From: Clostridia bacterium
Lineage (GTDB): Bacteria; Bacillota; Clostridia; UBA1381
Length of the DNA stretch: 64,000 nucleotides
Direction: 5' to 3'
Assembly (NCBI GenBank): GCA_017935675.1
Contig: JAGBHE010000071.1
Span: 1-64,000 of the forward strand
Position 1 is the stretch's first letter, and each line of letters opens with the position of its first letter. Positions 35,942 to 43,601 of the stretch are shown here, one piece after another. Under the pieces are notes generated by a model that did no database searches, had not been told where the DNA came from, and saw only the letters and a program-made list of their open reading frames with translations. A program made the translations under genes and the position numbers.

Positions 35942-36487
35942 TTAACCAAAATATCTCTTTAATAAGCCCTCAAAGCCCTTACCATGCCTTGCTTCGTCCT
36001 TTGCCATCTCATGAACTGTGTCATGAATTGCGTCATAGCCAAGCTCTTTTGCTCTTTTAGCTATATCAAGCTTACCTGCTGTTGCGCCGCACTCAGCTTC
36101 AACACGGAGCTGAAGGTTCTTCTTTGTATCCGGGAAGACAACCTCACCGAGAAGCTCTGCAAACTTTGCAGCATGCTCAGCCTCTTCAAAAGCAGCAAGC
36201 TTATAAAATGCACCGATTTCAGGATAGCCCTCACGCTCTGCCTGTCTTGCCATTGCAAGATACATTCCAACCTCTGTGCATTCACCCTCGAAATTAGCCT
36301 TAAGTCCTGCATAAACCTCAGGATCAACATTCTTTCCTACACCTATTTCATGCTCACATACGAAGGTAAGTCCGCCTTCCTTAACTTCCTCAAACTTATC
36401 GGCGCCTGCCTTACATACGGGACATGACTCGGGAGCGCTGTCGCCCTCATGGATATAACCGCAAACCTTACATACAAACTTTTTCAT
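35942..36487 (-). CDS. Reverse rubrerythrin (rubredoxin-first type)
   Basis: A protein of 181 residues. The rubredoxin-like domain comes first (residues 1-40, Cys pairs in CKVCGY and CPVCKAG), followed by a ferritin-like diiron domain (about 50-180) with Glu ligands in [23 protein letters not shown] and [11 protein letters not shown]. This swapped order is that of reverse rubrerythrins of clostridia, which reduce hydrogen peroxide and oxygen with electrons from NADH-linked carriers. The gene lies 21 bases after perR in one transcription unit, so it should be derepressed by peroxide. Its 3' end (35942-35998) is duplicated in diverged form at 32764-32820 and appears to be an integration site. 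Confidence 0.93.
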   Translation of the reverse strand: MKKFVCKVCGYIHEGDSAPESCPVCKAGADKFEEVKEGGLTFVCEHEIGVGKNVDPEVYAGLKANFEGECTEVGMYLAMARQAEREGYPEIGAFYKLAAFEEAEHAAKFAELLGEVVFPDTKKNLQLRVEAECGATAGKLDIAKRAKELGYDAIHDTVHEMAKDEARHGKGFEGLLKRYFG

Positions 36488-36508
36488 AATAAAATTCCTC
36501 CTAAAATA

Positions 36509-36895
36509 TTATTTTTTTGATTTACAACTCTCACATATGCCGTAAAACAAAAGAGTGTGACCCTGAATATCAATTCCTGTTTTATTCCTCATCTCGCTGT
36601 CCAGATTTTCATACGGCTCAACATTGATATCATATATCATGCCGCACTCCTTACAGACAAAATGATAATGCTGCCGAAAATTGCCGTCATAATGCTCACA
36701 TCCTGTTCCCGCGTCAATCGCTATGATTTCACCGCATTCCGTAAGCTGATGCAGGTTTCTGTAAACAGTTGCAAGGCTTACCTTCGGGAATTGCTTTCTC
36801 AGCTCAGCATACAGCCAATCGGCGGTAGGGTGACAGTCTGTAGATTTCAGAATTTTAATCAAAGCCTCCCTTTGTTTAGAATACCTGGTAATCAT
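36509..36895 (-). CDS. perR: Fur-family peroxide regulator, PerR type
   Basis: A protein of 128 residues, with a winged helix (about 1-80, ADWLYAELRKQFPKVSLATV) and a dimer domain with two structural zinc Cys pairs (CKEC, CESC). His and Asp in EHYDGNFRQHYHF fit the regulatory metal site of PerR. It is followed directly by reverse rubrerythrin, a classic PerR target. GAGGG lies 9 bases before ATG. A Fur/PerR-type operator overlaps its own promoter (36927-36979), implying autoregulation. Fur or Zur are the alternatives; gene context favours PerR. Confidence 0.85.
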   Translation of the reverse strand: MITRYSKQREALIKILKSTDCHPTADWLYAELRKQFPKVSLATVYRNLHQLTECGEIIAIDAGTGCEHYDGNFRQHYHFVCKECGMIYDINVEPYENLDSEMRNKTGIDIQGHTLLFYGICESCKSKK

Positions 36896-36926
36896 ATCAG
36901 TTATCCCTCAATTCTGCATATTCGCT

Positions 36927-36979
36927 AACGATAATGATTATCGTTATCATTATTATATCATAGATTTTAAAAATGTCAA
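36927..36979 (-). promoter_or_regulatory. perR-rubrerythrin promoter with Fur/PerR box
   Basis: TTGACA (36979-36974) and TATAAT (36957-36952) are 16 bases apart on the minus strand. Immediately downstream lie overlapping dyads: 36931-36953 with arms ATAATGAT/ATCATTAT and 36927-36945 (AACGATAA...TTATCGTT). The site matches the classic GATAATGATTATC-type Fur-family operator and would block initiation. Confidence 0.85.
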
Positions 36980-37236
36980 TACCTTTTTATAAACAATATT
37001 GAAATTGGTAATATTATATAAAAATAAATTAATTTAAAGGTCTGTATATTGCATAATGCTTAAGGTTTATAACTATATGCTCAAAGATTTTAAATTTACA
37101 TATTGTTTACATTATAGAGGATTGACGAATTTTCAATGAAATGATAAAATATATTACGTATGATTGTTCCGATAAATTGATTTGCGCACAATACGGAACC
37201 CGGGTGCGCTTTGGCGAAAGGAGTAACTGATTATTT
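36980..37236. other. Intergenic region, divergent promoters
   Basis: AT-rich. It holds the plus-strand promoter at 37122-37150, a small hairpin (GCGCAC/GTGCGC, about 37183-37208) in the leader, and AAAGGAG at 37217-37223. Nothing else recognised. Confidence 0.5.
37122..37150 (+). promoter_or_regulatory. Promoter of the mreB-containing operon
   Basis: TTGACG (37122-37127) and TAAAAT (37145-37150) are 17 bases apart, about 85 bases before the first start codon. Confidence 0.65.
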
Positions 37237-38142
37237 ATGAGAAGCTGTGCTTATTGCGGAAGAGATTTGGCTGCCGGTGAGGTATGTGATTGTCCCGGCG
37301 CTGTCAGAGCAAGAAATGCAAAAAACAGAGGGACAGGAGCAAGCAGCGGCTCTGAAAGCACCTCTTCCGGCAGCAGTGCGGGAAGAGGTCAAAGCTCTTA
37401 CAGCGGATGGCAGGAAAATACTTATCAAACCGGATATACAAAAAAGGATAAGAAAAAGAAATTCCGCCGTAAATTTAAATTCAGAAAGCCAAAGGGCTTT
37501 AACAGGGAAGAATTCAAAGGCGCCGCAAGCGGTGTTTCCGGATTTACAAAACGCTTTATCCATGATCCTGTAAACACCGTCTCAAATCCCGGACATCTCA
37601 GCATTATCCAGATAATTCTGCTTATAGTACTGATTTCGCTCGTGCTGTCTGTAGGCGGATTCTTTGCTTATACCCGTGTGATATCCGTATCTATTACAAG
37701 ACTTATGTCCATGTCCGGCGGCGCGGAAATTCCGTTGATGAATTCCATGCTTCCGACATATCATATAAAGCAGCTGCTTACAACGGCGCTCTACGGCACG
37801 GTTTCAATCACTCTGCTTGCATTTTTGTATCTGCTGGTGATGTACCTTGTAAACAGGTTTATACTGCGCCGAAGCACGGGATTTTCCGATTTTATTGTAA
37901 GGCCTGCTGCGGCTATGATACCGCTTCTTGTTTTCGGGCTTGTTGGAATTGCCGTAAACTTTTTCTCGGTATATGCCATGATTATGCTTTTTCTTACAGG
38001 ACTTGTGCTGTGGATAGTACTGACATATGAAGCACTGCGCTCTGAATGGAGTTCACTGCCGGCTGTCAGAGTCATGTATATGATGGCTCTTTCCTTCTTC
38101 ATATTCTTTGTTATACTGTTCAATATTTTCAGAGTGATTTAA
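37237..38142 (+). CDS. Zinc-ribbon membrane protein, Yip1-like
   Basis: A protein of 301 residues. The first 20 residues form half of a zinc ribbon (CAYCGRDL, then CDCPG). A low-complexity Ser/Gly-rich and then strongly basic linker (about 25-100) leads to about five transmembrane helices (about 120-300) resembling the Yip1 domain. This build is common in Clostridia, but no function is established that I know of. The start codon is 13 bases after AAAGGAG, longer than usual. First gene of an operon with mreB and two methyltransferase genes. Confidence 0.72.
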   Translation: MRSCAYCGRDLAAGEVCDCPGAVRARNAKNRGTGASSGSESTSSGSSAGRGQSSYSGWQENTYQTGYTKKDKKKKFRRKFKFRKPKGFNREEFKGAASGVSGFTKRFIHDPVNTVSNPGHLSIIQIILLIVLISLVLSVGGFFAYTRVISVSITRLMSMSGGAEIPLMNSMLPTYHIKQLLTTALYGTVSITLLAFLYLLVMYLVNRFILRRSTGFSDFIVRPAAAMIPLLVFGLVGIAVNFFSVYAMIMLFLTGLVLWIVLTYEALRSEWSSLPAVRVMYMMALSFFIFFVILFNIFRVI

Positions 38143-38175
38143 GGCTGCGTATTACACAGCCAGATGGGGGATTTT

Positions 38176-39195
38176 ATGTTTAACACGTCAATAGGCATCG
38201 ACCTTGGCACCGCCTCAGTTGTTGTTTATTTAAAAGGAAAAGGGATAATAATAAACGAGCCGTCAGTCATTGCGGTTAATAAAAACACCGGCAAGGTTAT
38301 TGCCGTCGGGGCCGCAGCACAGGTGATGCTGGGCAGAAACCCGCCGGAAATCCGGGTGGTCCGTCCGCTGCATGCAGGAGTAATATCAAGCTATACTCTT
38401 ACAGAGGCAATGATAAAAAGCTTTCTCGCAAAGGCTATGAAACGCATTGTGGGCAGACCGAAAATAATGATGTGCGTTCCGTCAGGCGTGACGGATGTTG
38501 AGCAGCGCGCAGTAATTGAAACAGCCCGTCAGATGGGCGGACGGGAAATATATATTATGGAGGAGCCGGTTGCAGCGGCTCTCGGTGCAGGAATAGATAT
38601 TACACGGCCAAAAGGCGCAATGGTTATTGATATCGGCGGAGGAACTACGGATATTGCAGTGATTTCCGTCGGAAAAATAATTGCGGGGCGTTCTCTGAAA
38701 ATAGCAGGCGATGAATTTAATGAGGCAGTAGTTCGCTTCCTCAGGAAAAAATATACTCTCATTGCCGGGCCTCAGACCGCAGAGCACCTGAAAATTACAA
38801 TCGGAGGTGCTGTTATATCAGAAAAGGATATTTCCTGCGTTGCAAGAGGAATATGCACGGTTACAGGTATGCCGAAGGCTGTGCTGGTATCTGCCTCAGA
38901 GCTTCGGCCGTGCTTTGATGACCTTATTCACAACATTATTGAGCGTGTACGGGATGTTCTTGAAGAGGTTTCACCTCAGCTTCAAAGCGATATCCTCGGC
39001 GACGGTATTATCATGACCGGCGGAGGAAGCCTTCTAAACGGACTTGCGGAGCGTATTTCCTCGGAAATATCAATCCCGGTGCGCGTGGCAGACTACGCGG
39101 TTTCATGTGTTGCCAAGGGTGCGGGCTTTGCTCTTGACAGACTAAACAAAAACGAAAATCTTAAATTCTATAAAAAGGCGTACATTCATGAATAA
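38176..39195 (+). CDS. mreB: MreB/Mbl-family actin-like cell-shape protein
   Basis: A protein of about 339 residues with the actin fold and its nucleotide motifs: phosphate 1 (GIDLGTASVVVY), connect 1, phosphate 2 (VIDIGGGTTDIAV) and adenosine (GIIMTGGGSLLNGL). It forms membrane-bound filaments that guide lateral cell-wall synthesis. The frame opens at 38164, but GGGGGA before the ATG at 38176 and the normal family N-terminus favour this start. No mreC or mreD follows, so it may be an Mbl-type paralog rather than the main MreB. Confidence 0.9.
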   Translation: MFNTSIGIDLGTASVVVYLKGKGIIINEPSVIAVNKNTGKVIAVGAAAQVMLGRNPPEIRVVRPLHAGVISSYTLTEAMIKSFLAKAMKRIVGRPKIMMCVPSGVTDVEQRAVIETARQMGGREIYIMEEPVAAALGAGIDITRPKGAMVIDIGGGTTDIAVISVGKIIAGRSLKIAGDEFNEAVVRFLRKKYTLIAGPQTAEHLKITIGGAVISEKDISCVARGICTVTGMPKAVLVSASELRPCFDDLIHNIIERVRDVLEEVSPQLQSDILGDGIIMTGGGSLLNGLAERISSEISIPVRVADYAVSCVAKGAGFALDRLNKNENLKFYKKAYIHE

Positions 39196-39934
39196 TATGC
39201 TTTTACAGGACGAATTTATATCCGACCTTCAGCGCGGGGGACTGGTGCTTATCCAAAAACGCTCAGCCTTCAAATTCGGTACCGACGCTGTTCTGCTGTC
39301 GGATTTTGCAAAAGACATAAGATGCCGCAGGATTCTTGATCTATGCACCGGAAGCGGCATTGTTCCGGTGCTTTTATATGCAAAAACGGCGGCGCAGGAA
39401 ATTTACGGCGTTGAAATACAGCCGGATATTGCCGATATGGCAATGCGCTCAGCCGCCCTTAATAAAATAGAGGACAAGGTTAAAATTATCTGTGCCGATT
39501 TACGAAGCCTTGAGCTTCCGCGCCATTCCTTTGACCTTGTCACATGCAATCCTCCGTATATGAAGGCAGGAAAAGCACTTTTAAACGAACGTGACACAAA
39601 AAGCATATCAAGGCACGAGATTCTGTGTACTCTTGACGATGCGGTATCCGCGGCGGCGCTGATGCTCCGGGAAAAGGGGCATCTTGTTATGGTGCACAGG
39701 CCCTCACGCCTTGCAGACGTCATATACTCAATGAGGCAGCATGGAATTGAGCCGAAACGGCTCAGAATCATCCTTCCGGCGCCGGGAAAAGCGCCGGCGC
39801 TGTTCCTCATAGACGGAACTCTGGGCGGCGGAGCGGAGCTTAAGGTGCTTCCGCCGCTTATTCTTGCGGATGAAAACGGTCTTGAAAGTGACGAATTAAA
39901 AAAAATTTACGGCAGAGATGAATATGATATATAG
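39188..39934 (+). CDS. TrmN6-like tRNA adenine-N6 methyltransferase
   Basis: A class I SAM-dependent methyltransferase of 248 residues. The SAM-binding loop is DLCTGSGIVPVLL, the acidic end of strand 2 is YGVEIQ, and the catalytic NPPY is in TCNPPYMKAG, diagnostic of N6-adenine methylation. The N-terminal KFGTDAVLLSDF is typical of the tRNA1(Val) A37 methyltransferase group (YfiC/TrmN6). The gene overlaps the mreB end by 8 bases. The reaction is inferred from family. Confidence 0.87.
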   Translation: MNNMLLQDEFISDLQRGGLVLIQKRSAFKFGTDAVLLSDFAKDIRCRRILDLCTGSGIVPVLLYAKTAAQEIYGVEIQPDIADMAMRSAALNKIEDKVKIICADLRSLELPRHSFDLVTCNPPYMKAGKALLNERDTKSISRHEILCTLDDAVSAAALMLREKGHLVMVHRPSRLADVIYSMRQHGIEPKRLRIILPAPGKAPALFLIDGTLGGGAELKVLPPLILADENGLESDELKKIYGRDEYDI

Positions 39935-39946
39935 GAGGGAAGCCTT

Positions 39947-40804
39947 GTGAATAAAAAGGGTACGCTTTATCTTTGCGCGACTCCCATCGGAAACCTCGGC
40001 GATGTGTCATCAAGATTTCTTGAGGTATTCCGGAGTGTTGATATAATCGCGGCGGAGGATACCCGGCAGACAGTCAAGCTTCTTAATTATTTCGGGATAA
40101 AAAAACGCCTCACCAGCTATCATGAGCATAATAAGGCGGAAAAGGGTGAAATCCTTTGCAAAATGCTTGAGGAAGGGAAAAATGTAGCCCTTGTGTCGGA
40201 CGCAGGCACTCCTGCCATTTCCGATCCCGGTGAGGACCTTGTGCGGCTTTGCATTGAAAGGGATATTAATATCACATCAATTCCAGGGCCTGTCGCTCTT
40301 ATAAACGCCCTTATACTGTCCGGGCTTCCCGCAAGAAGATTTGCCTTTGAAGGCTTTTTATCCGTCAATAAAAGACATAGAAACGAGCATCTTAAGTCGG
40401 TATCGGATGATACTCACACCCTTATTTTTTATGAAGCTCCCCACAAGCTTAAATATACGCTTGCAGACATGCTCCAGGCCTTCGGTGACAGGCGTATCGC
40501 TCTTGTAAGGGAGCTGACAAAGCTTCACGAGGAGGTTATACGGACAACTCTTTCGGAGGCGGTAAAGCTTTTTGAGGAAAAAAACCCGAAGGGCGAATAT
40601 GTAATAGTTGTAGAGGGCGCAGAAGAAGCTTCAGGGACTGAAGCCTTCTGGGAAAACATGACTGTAAAGGAGCATGTTGAATATTACACCTCCGCCGGTA
40701 AAACGGATAAGGAGGCAATAAAGCTAACTGCCTCGGACAGGGGCATAGCGAAAAGAGAAGTTTATGACGCATATCATGAAATAATCAGGGGGCAGGAGAT
40801 ATGA
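39947..40804 (+). CDS. rsmI: 16S rRNA C1402 2'-O-methyltransferase RsmI
   Basis: A protein of 285 residues with the tetrapyrrole-methylase fold of RsmI: TLYLCATPIGNLGD at the N-terminus, AAEDTRQT, VSDAGTPAISDPG and SIPGPVALINAL. It methylates the ribose of C1402 in the decoding centre. The start is GTG with AGGAGG 8 bases before it. A TrmN6-like gene followed by rsmI is a frequent Firmicutes arrangement. The stop overlaps the next gene (ATGA). Confidence 0.94.
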   Translation: MNKKGTLYLCATPIGNLGDVSSRFLEVFRSVDIIAAEDTRQTVKLLNYFGIKKRLTSYHEHNKAEKGEILCKMLEEGKNVALVSDAGTPAISDPGEDLVRLCIERDINITSIPGPVALINALILSGLPARRFAFEGFLSVNKRHRNEHLKSVSDDTHTLIFYEAPHKLKYTLADMLQAFGDRRIALVRELTKLHEEVIRTTLSEAVKLFEEKNPKGEYVIVVEGAEEASGTEAFWENMTVKEHVEYYTSAGKTDKEAIKLTASDRGIAKREVYDAYHEIIRGQEI

Positions 40805-41088
40805 ATAAACAAAAAAGCAAGCTGCTTGTACTGGCAGGTGTCAGCGCCGTTGCATTCTGCGGCCTTCTTAAAGGCTCGGGATTTTTAAACAGGTTTGCAT
40901 ACAAAAAACAGCATGAAGCTGTTTCAAGATATGTTGATGCCCATTACAAGGGCGCGGCATTTTCACCGGTACAAAAAACAGAGCATGGCTTTATTACAAT
41001 AGTAACCATGGCAGACGGGAAACGCATAGCTCTTACATTTACAGAGGCGGACAAAGACATATTTGTATTCTCGGAAACTCCCCTGTAA
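40801..41088 (+). CDS. Small membrane-anchored or secreted protein, unknown
   Basis: A protein of 95 residues with an N-terminal hydrophobic segment (LLVLAGVSAVAFCGLL, about 9-24) and a soluble domain of about 60 residues ending in alternating strands (GFITIVTMADGKRIALTF). It overlaps rsmI by four bases, so it is translated in the same operon. No family recognised. The short leader may be an uncleaved anchor or a signal peptide; the single Cys at about 20 is not in a convincing lipobox. Confidence 0.6.
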   Translation: MNKQKSKLLVLAGVSAVAFCGLLKGSGFLNRFAYKKQHEAVSRYVDAHYKGAAFSPVQKTEHGFITIVTMADGKRIALTFTEADKDIFVFSETPL

Positions 41089-41093
41089 AAAAT

Positions 41094-41116
41094 GCAGACC
41101 CGCGGTCTGCTTTCAT
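41094..41116 (+). terminator. Terminator of the mreB-rsmI operon
   Basis: A 7-bp stem GCAGACC/GGTCTGC with a 3-base loop follows the small-protein stop within a few bases; the tail TTTCATTT is only moderately U-rich. Confidence 0.55.
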
Positions 41117-41131
41117 TTGATGCGGCACTTG

Positions 41132-41160
41132 AGGAATTGCTGATTAATCAGCGGCTTCCT
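41132..41160. repeat. Palindrome upstream of gap
   Basis: A perfect 14-bp palindrome GCTGATTAATCAGC (41139-41152) is flanked by a further AGGAA/TTCCT pairing. It may be a second terminator, an operator or a dispersed repeat. No copy elsewhere in this window was noticed. Confidence 0.4.
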
Positions 41161-41262
41161 AAATTTATGCCATTTTTTATTTAAAAATCTTTTATGCTTT
41201 TGTGCAAAACATAAAAAAAGCGAAAATTTAGCCGTAAATGATAAAAAAATAACATTTTTCTC

Positions 41263-41291
41263 TTGTATATTTTCCGATTTTGCGGTAAAAT
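41263..41291 (+). promoter_or_regulatory. Promoter of gap
   Basis: TTGTAT (41263-41268) and TAAAAT (41286-41291) are 17 bases apart, about 70 bases before the gap ATG, which has AGGAGG at good spacing. Confidence 0.65.
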
Positions 41292-41362
41292 ATAGTCAGG
41301 CGTTGTCTGTGCTTCAGATTATCGCCGTTTCAATCAGTATTTTATTATAGGAGGAATTAATC

Positions 41363-42376
41363 ATGGCAGTTAAAGTTGCGATTAATGGTTTTGGACGTAT
41401 CGGACGTCTTGCATTCAGACAGATGTTCGGTGCTGAAGGTTATGAGGTTGTTGCTATCAACGATCTGACAAGCCCGAAAATGCTTGCTCACCTGCTTAAG
41501 TATGACTCAGCTCAGGGCAGATACGCTCTTTGCGATAAGGTTACAGCCGGAGAAGACAGCATTACGGTTGACGGAAAAGAAATTAAGATTTACGCAAAGG
41601 CTGACGCAGCCGAGCTTCCTTGGGGAGAGCTTAATGTAGATGTTGTTCTTGAGTGCACAGGCTTCTACACAAAGAAGGAAAAGGCTATGGCTCATATCAA
41701 TGCCGGTGCTAAAAAGGTTGTTATTTCAGCTCCTGCGGGAAATGACGTTAAGACCGTTGTTTACAGCGTAAATGAAAATACTCTTACAAAGGATGATCAG
41801 ATTATTTCAGCAGCGTCATGTACAACAAACTGTCTTGCTCCTATGGCTAACGCTCTTAATAATCTCTGCAAAATCAAGAAGGGCTATATGACAACAATTC
41901 ACGCTTACACAGGCGATCAGATGACACTTGACGGTCCTCAGAGAAAGGGTGACCTTCGCCGTGCAAGAGCTGCCGCTGTTAATATTGTTCCTAACTCAAC
42001 AGGTGCAGCTAAGGCTATCGGTCTTGTTATCCCTGAGCTTAACGGCGTTCTTGACGGATGCGCTCAGAGAGTTCCGACTCCTACTGGATCACTTACACAG
42101 CTTATCGCAATCTGCGACGGCAAGGTAACCGAGGATGATGTAAACGCCGCTATGAAGGCTGCTTCTTCCGCTTCCTTCGGCTACACAGAGGAAGAGCTTG
42201 TTTCATCTGATATTATCGGTATCACATACGGCTCACTGTTTGATGCTACACAGACAAAGGTTATGGATATGGGCGACGGTACTACACTTGTTAAGGTTGT
42301 TTCATGGTATGATAACGAAAACTCCTACACAAGCCAGATGGTACGTACAATCAAATACTTTGCAGAGCTTGGCTGA
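41363..42376 (+). CDS. gap: Glyceraldehyde-3-phosphate dehydrogenase, type I
   Basis: A protein of 337 residues of full length. It has the NAD-binding [14 protein letters not shown], the catalytic Cys in [14 protein letters not shown], the substrate-binding HAYTGDQ and the C-terminal WYDNENSY. It converts glyceraldehyde-3-phosphate to 1,3-bisphosphoglycerate in glycolysis. Codon use is visibly more biased than in neighbours (few rare codons), as expected for a very highly expressed gene. It has its own promoter and a strong terminator. Confidence 0.97.
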   Translation: MAVKVAINGFGRIGRLAFRQMFGAEGYEVVAINDLTSPKMLAHLLKYDSAQGRYALCDKVTAGEDSITVDGKEIKIYAKADAAELPWGELNVDVVLECTGFYTKKEKAMAHINAGAKKVVISAPAGNDVKTVVYSVNENTLTKDDQIISAASCTTNCLAPMANALNNLCKIKKGYMTTIHAYTGDQMTLDGPQRKGDLRRARAAAVNIVPNSTGAAKAIGLVIPELNGVLDGCAQRVPTPTGSLTQLIAICDGKVTEDDVNAAMKAASSASFGYTEEELVSSDIIGITYGSLFDATQTKVMDMGDGTTLVKVVSWYDNENSYTSQMVRTIKYFAELG

Positions 42377-42388
42377 TAAAAAATTATC

Positions 42389-42421
42389 CCTGCGCGGAGG
42401 CTTTCCGCGCAGGTTTTTTTA
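42389..42421 (+). terminator. Rho-independent terminator of gap
   Basis: A 10-bp GC-rich stem (CCTGCGCGGA with its complement, 42389-42398 and 42404-42413), a 5-base loop and a run of T. Confidence 0.93.
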
Positions 42422-42453
42422 TTTTTTATCATAAAACAACAGGCATTAATATT

Positions 42454-42786
42454 TTACAATTTATTGTTATATCCCCATTCGCACATGGCGTCAAGAATGG
42501 GGATTAATGTTTTGCCTCGCTTTGTAAGACTATATTCTACCTTCGGCGGTATCTGTGGGTATTCCTCCCTATGTACAAGCTTGTCCGCTTCAAGCTCCTT
42601 TAACGCAGAACTCAGTGTTTTATACGATATTTCACCGATATACTTTTTCATTTCATTAAAACGTACAACTTTAAATTGCATAAGAGTATACAGAATAATC
42701 ATCTTGTATTTCCCCTGTATAAGTGACATGGTATAATTAAAACCCGTATCTTCAAGTTTTGCATTTGCAATGCATTCCAATTCCAT
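42454..42786 (-). CDS. HxlR-family winged-helix regulator
   Basis: A protein of about 110 residues with the compact HxlR winged helix: FNYTMSLIQGKYKMIILYTL, then RFNEMKKYIGEISYKTLSSALKELEADKLVHR and YSLTKRGKTLIPIL. The open frame extends to 42891, but GGAG 9 bases before the ATG at 42786 gives the normal family length. It is divergently transcribed from a flavin reductase gene, and such pairs usually respond to electrophiles or disulfide stress. Two GTAAGTAT direct repeats in its leader (42805-42812, 42824-42831) are candidate operators. Confidence 0.88.
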   Translation of the reverse strand: MELECIANAKLEDTGFNYTMSLIQGKYKMIILYTLMQFKVVRFNEMKKYIGEISYKTLSSALKELEADKLVHREEYPQIPPKVEYSLTKRGKTLIPILDAMCEWGYNNKL

Positions 42787-42850
42787 TTTTATGCTCTCCT
42801 TCAGGTAAGTATTGAACCTCACAGTAAGTATCACACCTGAAAGTGCGTAC

Positions 42851-42905
42851 TTGTTTTTTTTGTAATTCATGATATAATTATAATATAACAAGAGGGAAAA
42901 GTCAA
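42851..42905. promoter_or_regulatory. Overlapping divergent promoters, HxlR regulator and reductase
   Basis: Plus strand: TTGTTT (42851-42856), 16 bases, TATAAT (42873-42878). Minus strand: TTGACT (42905-42900), 17 bases, TATAAT (42882-42877). The two -10 boxes share two bases, so polymerase can occupy only one at a time. Confidence 0.65.
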
Positions 42906-42933
42906 TACCTCAAAATGAAAGGAGCTTATTTTT

Positions 42934-43479
42934 ATGAGCAAAAAAATTGTAGTTATAACAGGAAGTCCGCGTAAAAACGGAAACAGCTTTGCCATGACGG
43001 ACGCTTTTATCAAGGCAGCGGAGGAAAGGGGACATAGTATTATACGATTTGACGCGGCAATGAAAAAACTCGGAGGTTGTCATGCTTGTGAAACGTGTTA
43101 CAGTACAGGTAAAGCCTGTTCCTTTGATGATGATTTCAATACCATTGCACCTGATATTCTTGAAGCAGATGCGATTGTATTCTCAATGCCCGTGTATTGG
43201 TATACAATGCCGGCGCAGATAAAATGCGTATTGGATAAAATATTTTCGTTTGTTGTCGGCGGCAAGGATATTTCCGGGAAAAAGTGCGCACTCATAACCT
43301 GCTGCGAAGAAAATGATATGTCGGTTATGGACGGTGTGCGTATTCCGTACGAACGCAGCGCGGCATTACTGAAATGGCAGTCTGTCGGAGAGGTACTTAT
43401 ACCGGGAGTTCTCAATGTCGGAGATATTGAAAAAACAGACGGCTGTCAAAAAGCCGCTGCTTTGGCAAACGAATTTTAA
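42934..43479 (+). CDS. NADPH-dependent FMN reductase-type flavoprotein
   Basis: A protein of 181 residues with a flavodoxin-like fold: FMN phosphate loop GSPRKNGNSFAM, a Cys motif GCHACETCYSTGKAC and the flavin-contacting MPVYWYTMPAQIKCVLDK. Proteins of this group reduce quinones, nitro compounds or other electrophiles with NAD(P)H, or pass electrons to iron-sulfur partners. AAAGGAG precedes ATG. Divergent HxlR gene suggests inducible control. Confidence 0.87.
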   Translation: MSKKIVVITGSPRKNGNSFAMTDAFIKAAEERGHSIIRFDAAMKKLGGCHACETCYSTGKACSFDDDFNTIAPDILEADAIVFSMPVYWYTMPAQIKCVLDKIFSFVVGGKDISGKKCALITCCEENDMSVMDGVRIPYERSAALLKWQSVGEVLIPGVLNVGDIEKTDGCQKAAALANEF

Positions 43480-43500
43480 GAGGAGTCAAGGGCACAAGAA

Positions 43501-43583
43501 AACACAAGGGGACGGTTCTCTTGTGTTCGGAATTAACCGTTTTTTCACTTAATAAGAACACAAGAGAACCGTCCCCTTGTGTT
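43501..43583. repeat. REP-like inverted repeat pair
   Basis: Perfect 28-bp inverted repeats (43501-43528 and 43556-43583) separated by 27 bases. Each arm is itself a hairpin (AACACAAG/CTTGTGTT) around GGGACGGTTCT. Arms with GGGGACGGTTCT are, from memory, found near REP-associated tyrosine transposases in Firmicutes. It lies between convergent genes and probably also acts as a two-way terminator. No transposase is present here. Confidence 0.75.
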
Positions 43584-43601
43584 CTTATTTTATATTGGAA
43601 A

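Noticed and set aside
35942..36487. Reading the rubrerythrin as a canonical one
   Set aside because: The rubredoxin-like Cys pairs are at the N-terminus, so it is the reverse type.
37231..37563. 110-codon open frame on the minus strand
   Set aside because: Antisense to the zinc-ribbon membrane protein gene, whose Cys motif and helices are convincing; Ser/Gly-rich shadow.
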